A stretch of 36,659 bases of DNA from RGIG1681 sp045648025 (GCA_045648025.1 JAZRNH010000025.1:1-36659); one strand, 5' to 3'; counted from the stretch's first letter, positions 24,741 through 32,842 are shown. The notes: a model not told the origin generated them from the sequence alone. Translations and numbers: made by a program.

Positions 24741-25271
24741 ATGAAAGTTTCAAAAGTATTGTTAAATATTATGTCGGTTGTGTGCTTTTTATATGGTGCA
24801 CTTTATGTATTTTCATTGGTGTTTATTCCAGTAGGAATTTATTGTTTTATTGCTGGAAGAAGATTTTCTTATAAAGCAGAAAGGCTTAATGATACAATGT
24901 TTATGAGTAATGAAGATTTTAAATACTATGTTATTTTTGCTTCAATTGCTTGTTTTCCACTTGGGCTTATTTCAATTATTCCTTATGTGTTAATTGTTGG
25001 AAATAAAATTAAAATCACAGAAAGTGAATCACTTCATATTCAAAAAGATGAAGAAGAATCTGTTGTTGTGTCTGATGTTGAAACTGAAACAAATGATTCA
25101 AAAGAAGAAGTTGCAGAAGAGCCAAAAGAAGTTTCTGCAGAACAAAATAGTGAATTGACTGAAGAAGAAAAACAAGAAAAATTTAAGAAATTGCAACAAT
25201 TTAGAGATAAAGGCATAATCACTGAAGAAGAACTTGAACTTGCAAAAGAACAATTGTTTGGCAAGAAATAA
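24741..25271 (+). CDS. Membrane protein with C-terminal SHOCT-type domain
   Basis: 176 residues. Two or three hydrophobic helices occupy the N-terminal half (about 5-35 and 60-85). A strongly acidic Glu/Ser-rich stretch follows, and then a short C-terminal helix pair, EKFKKLQQFRDKGIITEEELELAKEQLF, that matches the SHOCT (short C-terminal) motif, a probable oligomerisation or interaction module found in many unrelated bacterial proteins. Function unknown. It starts 2 bases after the plsY stop with only a weak AAGG upstream, so translation is probably coupled to plsY. Confidence 0.75.
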   Translation: MKVSKVLLNIMSVVCFLYGALYVFSLVFIPVGIYCFIAGRRFSYKAERLNDTMFMSNEDFKYYVIFASIACFPLGLISIIPYVLIVGNKIKITESESLHIQKDEEESVVVSDVETETNDSKEEVAEEPKEVSAEQNSELTEEEKQEKFKKLQQFRDKGIITEEELELAKEQLFGKK

Positions 25272-25276
25272 ACAAA

Positions 25277-25307
25277 TAAAAACAGTCGGTTAACGGCTGT
25301 TTTTTTA
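25277..25307 (+). terminator. Intrinsic terminator before spoIVA
   Basis: Stem AACAGTCG with CGGCTGTT (one G-U pair), 5-base loop, seven-T tail. Ends the der-plsY-SHOCT operon. Confidence 0.83.
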
Positions 25308-25379
25308 TTGTAAAAATTTGGCATAAAACAAATTTGAAGGTCATATATATTTGGTATAAGTGATATAAACGGAGGATTT

Positions 25380-26858
25380 ATGGAAAACTTTGAAATATAT
25401 AATGACATAGCAAATCGCACAAATGGAGATATTTATGTTGGTGTCGTTGGTCCTGTAAGAACTGGAAAATCTACATTTATCAGCAGATTTATGCAATCTG
25501 TTGTTTTGAATAATATTAATAATGAATTTGAAAAACAGAGAACAATTGACGAAATGCCGCAGTCTGGTGCGGGAACAATTGTGACAACAATGCAACCAAA
25601 ATTTGTTCCTAGTGAAGCGGTTTCTGTTAATTTTTCTAAAGATGTATCAGCAAGGGTTAGACTTGTTGATTGTGTTGGATATCCTGTTCCAGGAGCTAAT
25701 GGGTTTTATGATAATGAAAAACCTAGAATGATTAAAACAATGTGGAATGATAATGAAATTTCATTTGAACAAGCTGCTGAAATTGGAACACAAAAAGTAA
25801 TTGCAGAACATTCAACAATTGCGGTTCTTGTGACAACTGATGGTTCTGTTGCGGATATTGAAAGAGAAAATTATGTTAAAGCAGAAGAAAGGGTTGTGCA
25901 AGAATTAAAAGATAATAACAAACCTTTTATTATTGTTTTAAACAGCAAATATCCAAACAGTGAAGCTGTTTTAAAACTTGCTGGTGAGTTAAAAGACAAA
26001 TATTCAGTGGCGGTTATTCCTTTAGATGTTTCTAAGATTGGAAGAGTAGAAATTGAAAAAATTATTAAGTTGATTTTGTTGGAGTTTCCGGTTAAAAGAA
26101 TTAATTTCAATCTTCCAAAGTGGGTTATGTCTTTATCTTTTGAAGATGAATTTATTGTCAAAATTATGAATAAAGTAAAGTCAGAATGTTTGCCAGTTTG
26201 TAAAATGAGTGACTATGAAAACCTGCTTTCAATGTTTGATGGTGAAGATGATTTGAAGGGGATTCAGGTTGATAATTTGAATTTATCAACAGGTGAAATT
26301 GGATTAAATATTTTGGTTGATGAAAGTTTGTATTATAAACTTTTAAGCAAAGAGTGTGAAACTGAAATCAAAGATGACTTTTATTTAATGAAGTTTGTTA
26401 AAGATTTAATTAAGTCCAAAAAAGAATATGACAAGATTAAATTGGCACTTGATTCTGTTAAAGAAACAGGGTATGGAATTGTTAGTCCATCAGTTGAAGA
26501 TATGATTTTGTCGGAACCTGAAATCATAACCAAAAATGGAAATTCAAGTTTAAAATTAAAGGCAACTGCTCCAAGTCTTCATATTATGAAGGTTGATGTT
26601 GCGGCAGAAATTTGCCCAGCAGTTGGAACCGTTGAACAAAGTGGTTCACTTGTGAGTTATATGCTTAATGAATATGAAAATAATAAAAATGAGTTATGGA
26701 ATAAAAATATGTTTGGAAAACCAATGAATGAGCTTGTTAAAGATTCTATTGATTCAAAACTTGTTGGACTTCCGGAAGAAGTTCAAATAAAAATGAGAAA
26801 AACATTAACAAAAATTGTTAATGAAAGAAAGGGTGGAGTTATTTGTATTTTGCTATAA
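25380..26858 (+). CDS. spoIVA: SpoIVA, spore coat basement-layer ATPase
   Basis: Mother-cell morphogenetic ATPase that polymerises around the forespore as the base of the coat. Very high likeness to B. subtilis SpoIVA over its whole 492-residue length. The start IYNDIANRTNGDIYVGVVG leads into the Walker A PVRTGKSTF, then DEMPQSGAG, the RLVDCVGYPVPGA Walker B region, AAEIGTQKVIAEHSTI, and the conserved C terminus (the GG..CILL ending needed for localisation in Bacillus, here GGVICILL). GGAGG precedes the ATG. A mother-cell sigma-E promoter is expected; ATATATT- and CATA-like elements at 25340-25370 are suggestive only. Monocistronic. Confidence 0.97.
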   Translation: MENFEIYNDIANRTNGDIYVGVVGPVRTGKSTFISRFMQSVVLNNINNEFEKQRTIDEMPQSGAGTIVTTMQPKFVPSEAVSVNFSKDVSARVRLVDCVGYPVPGANGFYDNEKPRMIKTMWNDNEISFEQAAEIGTQKVIAEHSTIAVLVTTDGSVADIERENYVKAEERVVQELKDNNKPFIIVLNSKYPNSEAVLKLAGELKDKYSVAVIPLDVSKIGRVEIEKIIKLILLEFPVKRINFNLPKWVMSLSFEDEFIVKIMNKVKSECLPVCKMSDYENLLSMFDGEDDLKGIQVDNLNLSTGEIGLNILVDESLYYKLLSKECETEIKDDFYLMKFVKDLIKSKKEYDKIKLALDSVKETGYGIVSPSVEDMILSEPEIITKNGNSSLKLKATAPSLHIMKVDVAAEICPAVGTVEQSGSLVSYMLNEYENNKNELWNKNMFGKPMNELVKDSIDSKLVGLPEEVQIKMRKTLTKIVNERKGGVICILL

Positions 26859-26905
26859 AATGGCAAATATGGGTTAAATTTCAACCAAAAACAATAAAAA
26901 TTGCG

Positions 26906-26936
26906 AAAAAATAGAGCCAATTTGGCTCTATTTTAA
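26906..26936. terminator. Bidirectional terminator between spoIVA and GH18 gene
   Basis: Stem AAAATAGAGCCA with TGGCTCTATTTT has A-rich and T-rich flanks on both sides, so it can work for both convergent genes. It overlaps the GH18 stop codon on the reverse strand. Confidence 0.83.
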
Positions 26937-28066
26937 TTTGTGTCATTATTATACTTTTTCAATATTTCAGAGTATGTGTATTGTTCTTTTATTGCAGAAT
27001 TTTCTTCAAGTTTTGCATCTCTGCCCATAGACCAAAAAGAAACAAGTCCATAGTTTTTGCTTATTGCATCTTCAACAACAGTGTTTGCCATATCGGTTGT
27101 AAAGACTGGGTATAGAGAACTTTCGTATCCAATTGAAAATGTTGCACCTGTTTTTAGGTATGCTTGGTCATCAGATAAGTTGATGCCATAATTAGCATAA
27201 ATTATTTTCAATTGTTTAACAGAATTTGTGATGGCTCTGACAGACGCTGTTCCATAATCTTCATTTTCTTGAACTCCTGTACCATAACACATTGTCATAG
27301 AATTGATTACTGAAATTGAAACACCGGCATCAAGATAGGCGGTTATAATATTAATTTGTTTTTGCTCCCAGCCGTTAGGCATTATAGGAATTGTCAAAGT
27401 GATTTCAACACCTGTTTTATCTTGAACTGATTTTATTGCTTTTGCATTAACTATGTTTTGTGAGTGATCTTGATTGGATTCTTCAATGTCAAGATCTAGT
27501 CTTGTGATTTCGTAAGTTCCAATAATGTCTAAATAAAAATTTTCAAGAGCTGATTGATTTTGGGTTACAACCCAAGGGGCTTTTCCGGCTTGACCGCCAA
27601 TTGAAATTGCAAAGTCGCCACCTTTGCTTCTAAGATTGACTAGTGATTTTATGATTCCATTATATTGTGAATTTGTTCCATTTGAACCCTTTTTGCTAAG
27701 AACATAATATCCGCCCCAGCCCCATCTAATGTTTCCGTCTTCTGAAAGAGGGGTGGTTTGGTCTGGTTGAATAAATCCTAAATTAAAATATTTAAATCCG
27801 GATTCGTCATAGAGCTTTCCAAGGTCTGGTGCACCACTTAGGCTATAAGCTGATGCTGGATCAACCCATGAAGACATATCTATAAATGGGGCGGCTAATC
27901 TAACTGGCCAACCAGATTTTGTTTTTGTTTCTGGACTGGTGATTATTGGGTGAGATACTATTGGAAAAATAAAAATTAATATTATTGAAGATATAAAGAT
28001 TATTGAAAGTGAAACAAAAATCGGAATATATCTTTTTTTAAATGCAGATGAAAAAGTTTTGTTCAT
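26933..28066 (-). CDS. Membrane-anchored GH18 chitinase-like protein
   Basis: 377 residues: a basic N terminus, one hydrophobic helix (about 14-38) acting as signal or anchor, then a glycosyl hydrolase 18 fold. Key segments are FAISIGGQAG (strand 3 motif), LDLDIEES (the DxxDxDxE catalytic strand, Glu as proton donor), SVINSMTMCYG and the closing SFWSMGRD, all typical of bacterial chitinases of the ChiD/CBD-associated type. The substrate may be chitin or another beta-1,4-GlcNAc polymer such as peptidoglycan. Start 28066 with GAGG just upstream; a GTG four codons earlier is less likely. No LysM domains, so it is not a SleL-type spore lysin by layout. Confidence 0.88.
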   Translation of the reverse strand: MNKTFSSAFKKRYIPIFVSLSIIFISSIILIFIFPIVSHPIITSPETKTKSGWPVRLAAPFIDMSSWVDPASAYSLSGAPDLGKLYDESGFKYFNLGFIQPDQTTPLSEDGNIRWGWGGYYVLSKKGSNGTNSQYNGIIKSLVNLRSKGGDFAISIGGQAGKAPWVVTQNQSALENFYLDIIGTYEITRLDLDIEESNQDHSQNIVNAKAIKSVQDKTGVEITLTIPIMPNGWEQKQINIITAYLDAGVSISVINSMTMCYGTGVQENEDYGTASVRAITNSVKQLKIIYANYGINLSDDQAYLKTGATFSIGYESSLYPVFTTDMANTVVEDAISKNYGLVSFWSMGRDAKLEENSAIKEQYTYSEILKKYNNDTN

Positions 28067-28081
28067 AAAAAACCTCACTAG

Positions 28082-28112
28082 TTTATAATTTTAGTTTGTG
28101 AGATTTTGTCAA
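28082..28112 (-). promoter_or_regulatory. Weak candidate promoter of the GH18 gene
   Basis: Reverse-strand TTGACA (28107-28112) and TTATAA (28083-28088), 18-bp spacer. The start site would fall almost at the ribosome site, so this is tentative. The -35 overlaps a TTTGTCAAA that could be misread as a Spo0A box. Confidence 0.35.
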
Positions 28113-28180
28113 ATTTATGCAGTGTAATATATTGTTTTGTTTTTATAACCAACAAAGATTATTTATAATTTGTTATTAAG

Positions 28181-28209
28181 TTGACATAATTTAAATCAAA
28201 TATTAAAAT
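28181..28209 (+). promoter_or_regulatory. Vegetative-type promoter of the histidine phosphatase operon
   Basis: TTGACA at 28181-28186 and TAAAAT at 28204-28209 with a 17-bp spacer; start near 28216, just before the GAGG ribosome site. Confidence 0.7.
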
Positions 28210-28228
28210 TAGTTTAGAGGTATTGCTT

Positions 28229-28747
28229 ATGATAATAATGTATGTAAGACATGCTGATGACAAAAATGATGTTTTGACAGAGCTTGGCAAACAACAATGT
28301 GAGATGTTAAAAAAATATGAAGAAGAATATAAGTTTTCAAAAATTTATTCTTCACCCGCAAAAAGATGTGTTGATACTGCCAAAGCCTTGTCTGAAAAAT
28401 TTGGTATTCCAGTTAAAATTAGAAAAAATTTAAATGAAAGAGAAACATTAAATGGTGAACCAAAAACAAAAAAAGAACAATTATGGTTTGATAACTATTT
28501 AAATCCGGAATTTTCATCAAAAAAACCAGAGGGTTGCAAGGAGTATTTTGGAAGAATTTTTTCTGAAATTGATGGTATGGTAAATGAGCATTCAGATAAA
28601 GACGAAAATGTTATTATTGTTGCTCACAGTGGAACCAGTTATGCAGTCTCATCTTATTTTTATGGATTGCAAGAAGGCAAAGATATTCCGTGGATGAGAG
28701 TTGGAAATTGCTCAAGAATTTATTTTGAAGTAAACAAAAAGGTGTAG
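28229..28747 (+). CDS. Histidine phosphatase (phosphoglycerate mutase-like)
   Basis: 172-residue cytoplasmic phosphatase of branch 1. The phosphohistidine motif is YVRHADD (RHA in place of RHG), followed by the pocket motif IYSSPAKRCVDTAKAL, the acid ERE of NLNERET, and the second His in IIVAHSGT. All four catalytic elements are therefore present. The substrate (sugar phosphate, nucleotide or protein) cannot be inferred. ATG 28229 is preferred to TTG 28223 by the 8-base distance from GAGG at 28217-28220. One base separates its stop from the next ATG, so the two genes are coupled. Confidence 0.88.
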   Translation: MIIMYVRHADDKNDVLTELGKQQCEMLKKYEEEYKFSKIYSSPAKRCVDTAKALSEKFGIPVKIRKNLNERETLNGEPKTKKEQLWFDNYLNPEFSSKKPEGCKEYFGRIFSEIDGMVNEHSDKDENVIIVAHSGTSYAVSSYFYGLQEGKDIPWMRVGNCSRIYFEVNKKV

Positions 28748-28748
28748 T

Positions 28749-30035
28749 ATGCAAAAGATTTTTTATAATGCTGGTTTTTTGACAATGGATGAAAACAATG
28801 TGGCAGCAGAAGCTGTTTTGGTTAATGATGAATCTATTGTTTTTGTTGGAAAAAATGATGAAGTTTTGCAAATGAAAAATGATGAAACAGAGGTGGTTGA
28901 TTTAAAACAAAAGTTCATAGTTCCAACATTTTTTGATTCAAATATATCGGTATATTGGCAAATTGAAAATATATTAAAAACTGCAAAAAAAGATAAAAAC
29001 ATTGAAAAAATAGATGAAATTGATGAAAATTATGAAAATTTTTGCAATTTTGATATTTATAAAAAAGAGTTTTTAAAGATTCAAGATAATCTTTTATCTC
29101 TTGGCATAACAACAATTCAAGAGATGATTTTAAATAAACAAGAATTTGTTTTTTGGAAAAAAATCTCTGAATCTGGACTGCTTAAAATTGATGTTATTGG
29201 TTATGTTGACATTGTAAAAAATAAACAAATAATGGACGACAATTGCAGGTCATATCGCAAGTATAAAAATGGTTTTAGACTTGGTGGATATTATATAAAT
29301 TTAGATGGTTCGATATTAGAAAAAAGAGCATGGCTTAAAAAAGCATATCCACATGAAAAAGGTTATATTGGATATGCAGAAATTTTTGATGAACAATTAA
29401 AAATTATCATCAAAACTGCCTTAGAAGAAAAGAAACAGATGATGGTTTTTGCCGCTGGAAATAGGTCGGTTGAACAGTTTTTAAGGTGCTATGAAGAGCA
29501 AATAACTGAGACAAAAATTGAAGATAATTTTAGACCTGTTTTGATTGGTTGTAACTTTGTTTCTAAGAAAAATTTAAGCAAGATGTTAGAACTTAAAATA
29601 GTTCCAAACTTTTCAATTGATAACCTTATTATAAATTATGATAAGATGAAAAATAATTTTGGAAAGGGTAAGTTGAAGAAAGAATTTTTGCTTTCTGAAA
29701 CTCAGAACTTCAACTTAAATTATTTATTTAATTATTCAAAAGATTCGGTAGTAAATTATTTTGAAATTTTAAGATTTTTGAATTTTGATAATTTAAATTC
29801 TAAAAAAATTCTTGGAAAGAAAAACTGTTTATCGACTGACAGTGTGTTAAAATCTTTGTTTAATTCATCTGCATATTTTAGTTTTGATTCAGAACAAAAA
29901 GGTTCATTTGAAAGTGGCAAAAAGGCAGATTTTTTGGTTTTGGATAATGATATTTTAAATTCAAAAAATGAAGACATAACAGTTTTGGCTGTATATAAAA
30001 ATGCTGAATTAATTTATTCAAAAAAGAAAAAATAA
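28749..30035 (+). CDS. Amidohydrolase-like protein lacking metal ligands
   Basis: 428 residues laid out like the YtcJ/amidohydrolase 3 family: an N-terminal beta domain (FLTMDENNVAAEAVLVNDESIVFVG), a degenerate barrel, and the typical closing ESGKKADFLVLDNDI...AVYKNAELIY. The metal-binding places are all changed: VPTFFDSNIS at 58-67 where GFIDSHxH is usual, VFAAGN at 233-238 where xHAxGD is usual, and LIGCNF at 265-270 where xIEH is usual. The whole protein has a single His, at 202. It is about 100 residues shorter than typical YtcJ. An intact frame and tight coupling to the histidine phosphatase argue for a retained non-catalytic role. Confidence 0.78.
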   Translation: MQKIFYNAGFLTMDENNVAAEAVLVNDESIVFVGKNDEVLQMKNDETEVVDLKQKFIVPTFFDSNISVYWQIENILKTAKKDKNIEKIDEIDENYENFCNFDIYKKEFLKIQDNLLSLGITTIQEMILNKQEFVFWKKISESGLLKIDVIGYVDIVKNKQIMDDNCRSYRKYKNGFRLGGYYINLDGSILEKRAWLKKAYPHEKGYIGYAEIFDEQLKIIIKTALEEKKQMMVFAAGNRSVEQFLRCYEEQITETKIEDNFRPVLIGCNFVSKKNLSKMLELKIVPNFSIDNLIINYDKMKNNFGKGKLKKEFLLSETQNFNLNYLFNYSKDSVVNYFEILRFLNFDNLNSKKILGKKNCLSTDSVLKSLFNSSAYFSFDSEQKGSFESGKKADFLVLDNDILNSKNEDITVLAVYKNAELIYSKKKK

Positions 30036-30057
30036 GGAAGGTGTTCTTCCTTATTTT
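30029..30057. terminator. Bidirectional terminator
   Basis: Stem AAAATAAGGAAG with CTTCCTTATTTT, 5-base loop. It serves the amidohydrolase-like gene rightward, and read in reverse it directly follows the lipoprotein stop codon. Confidence 0.83.
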
Positions 30058-30905
30058 TATTTTTCATAAGTGTCTTTTGTTGAAATATCATCACTAACAA
30101 AAATTGTTATTTTGTTAAGTTTGGAATTTTCTGAAGATAGAGAATCAATTGTTAGTGATTCATTTAAAGAGAGGGTATTGTCTGATTTGTATAAATAATA
30201 ATTATCTGATGAATCTTTTAATATTAAATAAATATAAGCAGTAGTTGTTTCAGCATAAACTTCAATATCTGCAACCGCTTCAAGTTTGTTGTTTGAAGTG
30301 TTAGAAGAAACCTTGACAATTGTGTTTGTTGAAACTTTGTCTGTTTTAAAACTATCTGCGGTGTCATCTTCAGATATAAAATACAACAAAGAATTGAAAT
30401 CGCTAGGTGACTGAAACTTTCCAGAGTATGGTGATAGGTCTGGACTATTTGATGATGCTGCAAAAACTGCGATACCTAAAATTTTAAAAGATTCAAGATT
30501 TGCAGAAATAGAAACATCTTTTTTGATTGTTTTTGTGCTGCCATTATCAATGATTGCTTCATCATAATTGAAACTTGATAAAACTAATCCAGAAGAAATG
30601 TTTATATAATTTTCATTATTAAAAGAGAAGTCTTTGTTATTTTCTAAATCAAATGAAATGGTGACTTTTGAATTATTTGGAACCATAAGTTCGGTTTTGC
30701 TTATCGAAACAAGATCAACAGTTTCATCTGCTGTGATTTTTACATAGTTATCTATTGTTATTGTATGATAACCAAGCAAAGTATAATATTCTTTGTTTTT
30801 AGTGGGTTCTTCTGTTGTTGTGTCATTATTTTTAGAACAACCAGAAACAATAAATATTATCGAAATCAAACATAAACATAGTATTGATTTTAATTTATTC
30901 ATCAT
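30057..30905 (-). CDS. Predicted lipoprotein of unknown function
   Basis: 282-residue exported protein. Its signal peptide has a lipobox, IVSGC, with the acylated Cys at about residue 23, followed by a Thr/Asp/Glu-rich spacer. The mature part is Ser, Asn and Asp rich, with many beta-strand-like stretches (YYTLLGYHTITIDNYVKI, VSISANLESFKIL, KLEAVADIEVYA), suggesting an all-beta extracellular domain. No family recognised. The start may be 30905 or the adjacent Met at 30902; AGGA at 30910-30913 (reverse) suits both. A promoter and tandem Spo0A boxes lie just upstream. Confidence 0.78.
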   Translation of the reverse strand: MMNKLKSILCLCLISIIFIVSGCSKNNDTTTEEPTKNKEYYTLLGYHTITIDNYVKITADETVDLVSISKTELMVPNNSKVTISFDLENNKDFSFNNENYINISSGLVLSSFNYDEAIIDNGSTKTIKKDVSISANLESFKILGIAVFAASSNSPDLSPYSGKFQSPSDFNSLLYFISEDDTADSFKTDKVSTNTIVKVSSNTSNNKLEAVADIEVYAETTTAYIYLILKDSSDNYYLYKSDNTLSLNESLTIDSLSSENSKLNKITIFVSDDISTKDTYEK

Positions 30906-30929
30906 ATTTTCCTTTTTAGTGATAATTAA

Positions 30930-30958
30930 ATGATAAAATATTAAAAAATTAAAGTCAA
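30930..30958 (-). promoter_or_regulatory. Promoter of the lipoprotein gene
   Basis: Reverse-strand TTGACT (30953-30958) and TATCAT (30930-30935) with a 17-bp spacer. The Spo0A boxes at 30962-30980 adjoin its -35 on the upstream side. Confidence 0.6.
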
Positions 30959-30961
30959 TAA

Positions 30962-30980
30962 TTTGTCGAATTTTGTCAAA
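30962..30980 (+). promoter_or_regulatory. Tandem Spo0A boxes
   Basis: TTTGTCGAA at 30962-30970 is an exact 0A box; TTTGTCAAA at 30972-30980 is a one-mismatch copy one helical turn (10 bp) away. They lie between the divergent lipoprotein and hydrolase genes, abutting the lipoprotein -35 and about 35 bases upstream of the hydrolase -10. Confidence 0.6.
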
Positions 30981-31014
30981 TGTAAATTATTTATTATAAT
31001 TTGTGTTAAAATTA

Positions 31015-31023
31015 TGGTATAAT
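31015..31023 (+). promoter_or_regulatory. Extended -10 promoter of the alpha/beta hydrolase gene
   Basis: TGGTATAAT matches TG-N-TATAAT, with no consensus -35. The tandem Spo0A boxes are centred at about -60 relative to the predicted start. Confidence 0.55.
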
Positions 31024-31043
31024 AAAATCGTAAGAGGCAAAAG

Positions 31044-31940
31044 ATGAAAGAAGTTATAATTACCGCAAGAGACGGATATAAAATATTGTTAAATATTTAC
31101 GAAGTGGAAAACCCAAAAGCTGTTGTTCAAGTTGCTCACGGTATGGAAGAGCATCAAGGCAGATATAAAGAGTTTGCTGAAAAATTAAATGCAGCAGGTT
31201 ATATTGTTGTTTCTGCAGATATGAGAGGTCATGGTCGTTTAGCGAAAAATTATGGATACTTTAAGAAAAAAGAGGGCTATAATGAACTTGTTGCAGACCA
31301 TGTGAAAGTTGCAAACTTTATAAAAACCGTATATAAAGATTTGCCGCTTTATTTGTTTGCTCACTCAATGGGTTCAATAATTGCTAGAGTTGTGCTTCAA
31401 AAATATTCAAAAAAATATGATAAAGTTATCCTTTCTGGTTATCCAAATTATAGAACAGCTGCAAAACTTGGAATTATTTTAACAGATACTTTAACTGCAA
31501 AATATGGTGCAAAATTTAAAACAAAACTTCTTACAGATTTGGAATTTAAATTTTTTAACTTTATGGTTTGGAATCCTAAAACAAAGGTTGATTGGATTGC
31601 TTATAACAAAGCTGCTATTGATGAATATTTAAACGATCCGCTTTGTGGAAAGGGTTTCACAAGTTCAGGGTTTTCAGATTTGTTTCATTTGGTTGTGCAG
31701 ATGAATAAGGTTAAAGATTATAAAAATGTTAACAAAAATTTAAAACTCTTGTTTATTAGAGGTGTCAATGATGTTTCAACAGGAGGAAAGTTTGGTTCAA
31801 ATCACTCTGTTGAAACAATGAAAAAAGCAGGATTTACAAACATCACAAAGTATGATTATGAACATTGCAGACACGAAGTGATTAGAGAAGTTTTCAAAGA
31901 TAGAGTTTTTGAAGATATTGTCAATTTTTATGATAATTAA
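31044..31940 (+). CDS. Alpha/beta hydrolase, monoacylglycerol lipase-like
   Basis: 298-residue serine hydrolase of the Hydrolase_4 type. It has an oxyanion region HGMEEHQGRY, the RGHGRL motif, the nucleophile elbow AHSMGS (Ser in the usual GHSMG place, with Ala first), a probable acid in RGVNDVSTGG and the catalytic His in CRHEV. The likely reaction is hydrolysis of a lipid ester such as monoacylglycerol or lysophospholipid; it has no signal peptide. GTAAGAGG lies before the ATG. Monocistronic, divergent from the lipoprotein gene and closed by a repeat-borne terminator. Confidence 0.88.
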   Translation: MKEVIITARDGYKILLNIYEVENPKAVVQVAHGMEEHQGRYKEFAEKLNAAGYIVVSADMRGHGRLAKNYGYFKKKEGYNELVADHVKVANFIKTVYKDLPLYLFAHSMGSIIARVVLQKYSKKYDKVILSGYPNYRTAAKLGIILTDTLTAKYGAKFKTKLLTDLEFKFFNFMVWNPKTKVDWIAYNKAAIDEYLNDPLCGKGFTSSGFSDLFHLVVQMNKVKDYKNVNKNLKLLFIRGVNDVSTGGKFGSNHSVETMKKAGFTNITKYDYEHCRHEVIREVFKDRVFEDIVNFYDN

Positions 31941-31950
31941 AAGAACAGCC

Positions 31951-32013
31951 TAAGGGCCAGAAAAATTGAAACTAGCAGAATAAAAGAGTTAGATATTTGA
32001 TCTAACTCTTTTT
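31951..32013 (+). repeat. Terminator-bearing repeat, copy A
   Basis: About 63 bp sharing the core ATTGAAACTAGCA, then AATAAAAGAGTT, then TCTAACTCTTTTT with copy B at 33641-33705; the best-matching part starts at 31961. The 3' half is an intrinsic terminator (stem arms 31982-31994 and 32000-32012). Copies A and B lie in the same orientation about 1.69 kb apart. Confidence 0.75.
31982..32013 (+). terminator. Intrinsic terminator after the hydrolase gene
   Basis: Perfect 13-bp stem AAAAGAGTTAGAT with ATCTAACTCTTTT, 5-base loop, T tail. Confidence 0.87.
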
Positions 32014-32125
32014 ACTTTTAAATTTATGCCGTTTGTGTGTTTGTTATATTCGAGCAAAGTGAGAACACTTGTATCAAGACAAGCACACACCATAGTGTCA
32101 AATTTAATTTTTAATAGAAAATGAT

Positions 32126-32152
32126 ACAATATCCAAAATATTGTGATATACT
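32126..32152 (+). promoter_or_regulatory. Operator and extended -10 promoter of the second XRE gene
   Basis: ACAATAT and ATATTGT flank a 5-base centre (32126-32144), a perfect 7-bp palindrome. It runs into TGATATACT at 32144-32152, an extended -10. The palindrome covers the -35 region, so bound protein would block transcription; XRE autorepression is likely. Confidence 0.6.
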
Positions 32153-32176
32153 TATCGTAAGGAGCTTTGTATTTAT

Positions 32177-32842
32177 ATGGAATTTGCTAAAAAGCTGCAA
32201 AAACTAAGAAAACAAAATAATTTAACCCAAGAAGAATTATCCAAAAAACTTTATGTTTCTAGGACGGCAGTTTCTAAATGGGAAAGTGGAAAAGGTTATC
32301 CTAACTTAGAGTCATTAAAAGATATTTCAAAAACATTTCAAATTTCTATTGATGAATTATTGTCGTGTGATGAGATAATAGATATTTCAAAAAAAGAAAA
32401 GGATTTAAATAATAAAAGACTAAATAATTTATTTTTTGGGTTATTGGATATTGTGGGTATTTTCTTAATATTTTTACCACTATTTCCTTATACTATTGAA
32501 AATTTTGTTTATTCTGTATCTTTAATTAATCAAAATGATATAAATGTAATTATAAAGATTAGCTACATAATTATACTATCTGTATTATCTTTAATCGGAA
32601 TAATTGAAATTATTTATAATTTTCTTTCTAATATGAAAATACAAAAATTTACTATTTTGATTTCTTTGTGCTATCAAATATTCTTATTAGTATATTTTGT
32701 CATAACAAGACAAGTATATTTATCTTTAATAATGCTTTTGCTGTTAATAATAAAGATTGTAATTATATCGAAAGATATAATTTTGATAAATAAATCCTCA
32801 AAATCAAAAGCTGACACTAATAGTGTCATTAAAAATAATTAA
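32177..32842 (+). CDS. Membrane-anchored XRE-family regulator
   Basis: 221 residues: an N-terminal XRE helix-turn-helix (residues 3-60, with LTQEELSKKLYVSRTAVSKWESGKG) joined to about four hydrophobic helices (roughly 80-103, 115-145, 153-172 and 175-197) and a polar tail. Helix-turn-helix proteins fused to membrane domains are common in clostridial genomes, and their signals are mostly unknown. Here the neighbour is a membrane PAP2 phosphatase 71 bases downstream, with no terminator between, so it probably controls that gene and itself. AAGGAG precedes the ATG. The last codons contain a short palindrome at 32813-32827. Confidence 0.82.
   Translation: MEFAKKLQKLRKQNNLTQEELSKKLYVSRTAVSKWESGKGYPNLESLKDISKTFQISIDELLSCDEIIDISKKEKDLNNKRLNNLFFGLLDIVGIFLIFLPLFPYTIENFVYSVSLINQNDINVIIKISYIIILSVLSLIGIIEIIYNFLSNMKIQKFTILISLCYQIFLLVYFVITRQVYLSLIMLLLLIIKIVIISKDIILINKSSKSKADTNSVIKNN

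Noticed and set aside
25330..25372. Sigma-E promoter for spoIVA
   Set aside because: ATA-rich stretches allow several loose matches, none with both elements at proper spacing; left as an expectation only.
28104..28113. TTTTGTCAAA as a Spo0A box for the GH18 gene
   Set aside because: One mismatch from the core, and better read as a reverse TTGACA -35 element.
32813..32827. GACACTA/TAGTGTC palindrome at the end of the XRE gene
   Set aside because: Lies within codons, has no T tract and a one-base centre; could be chance or an operator, with nothing further to support it.
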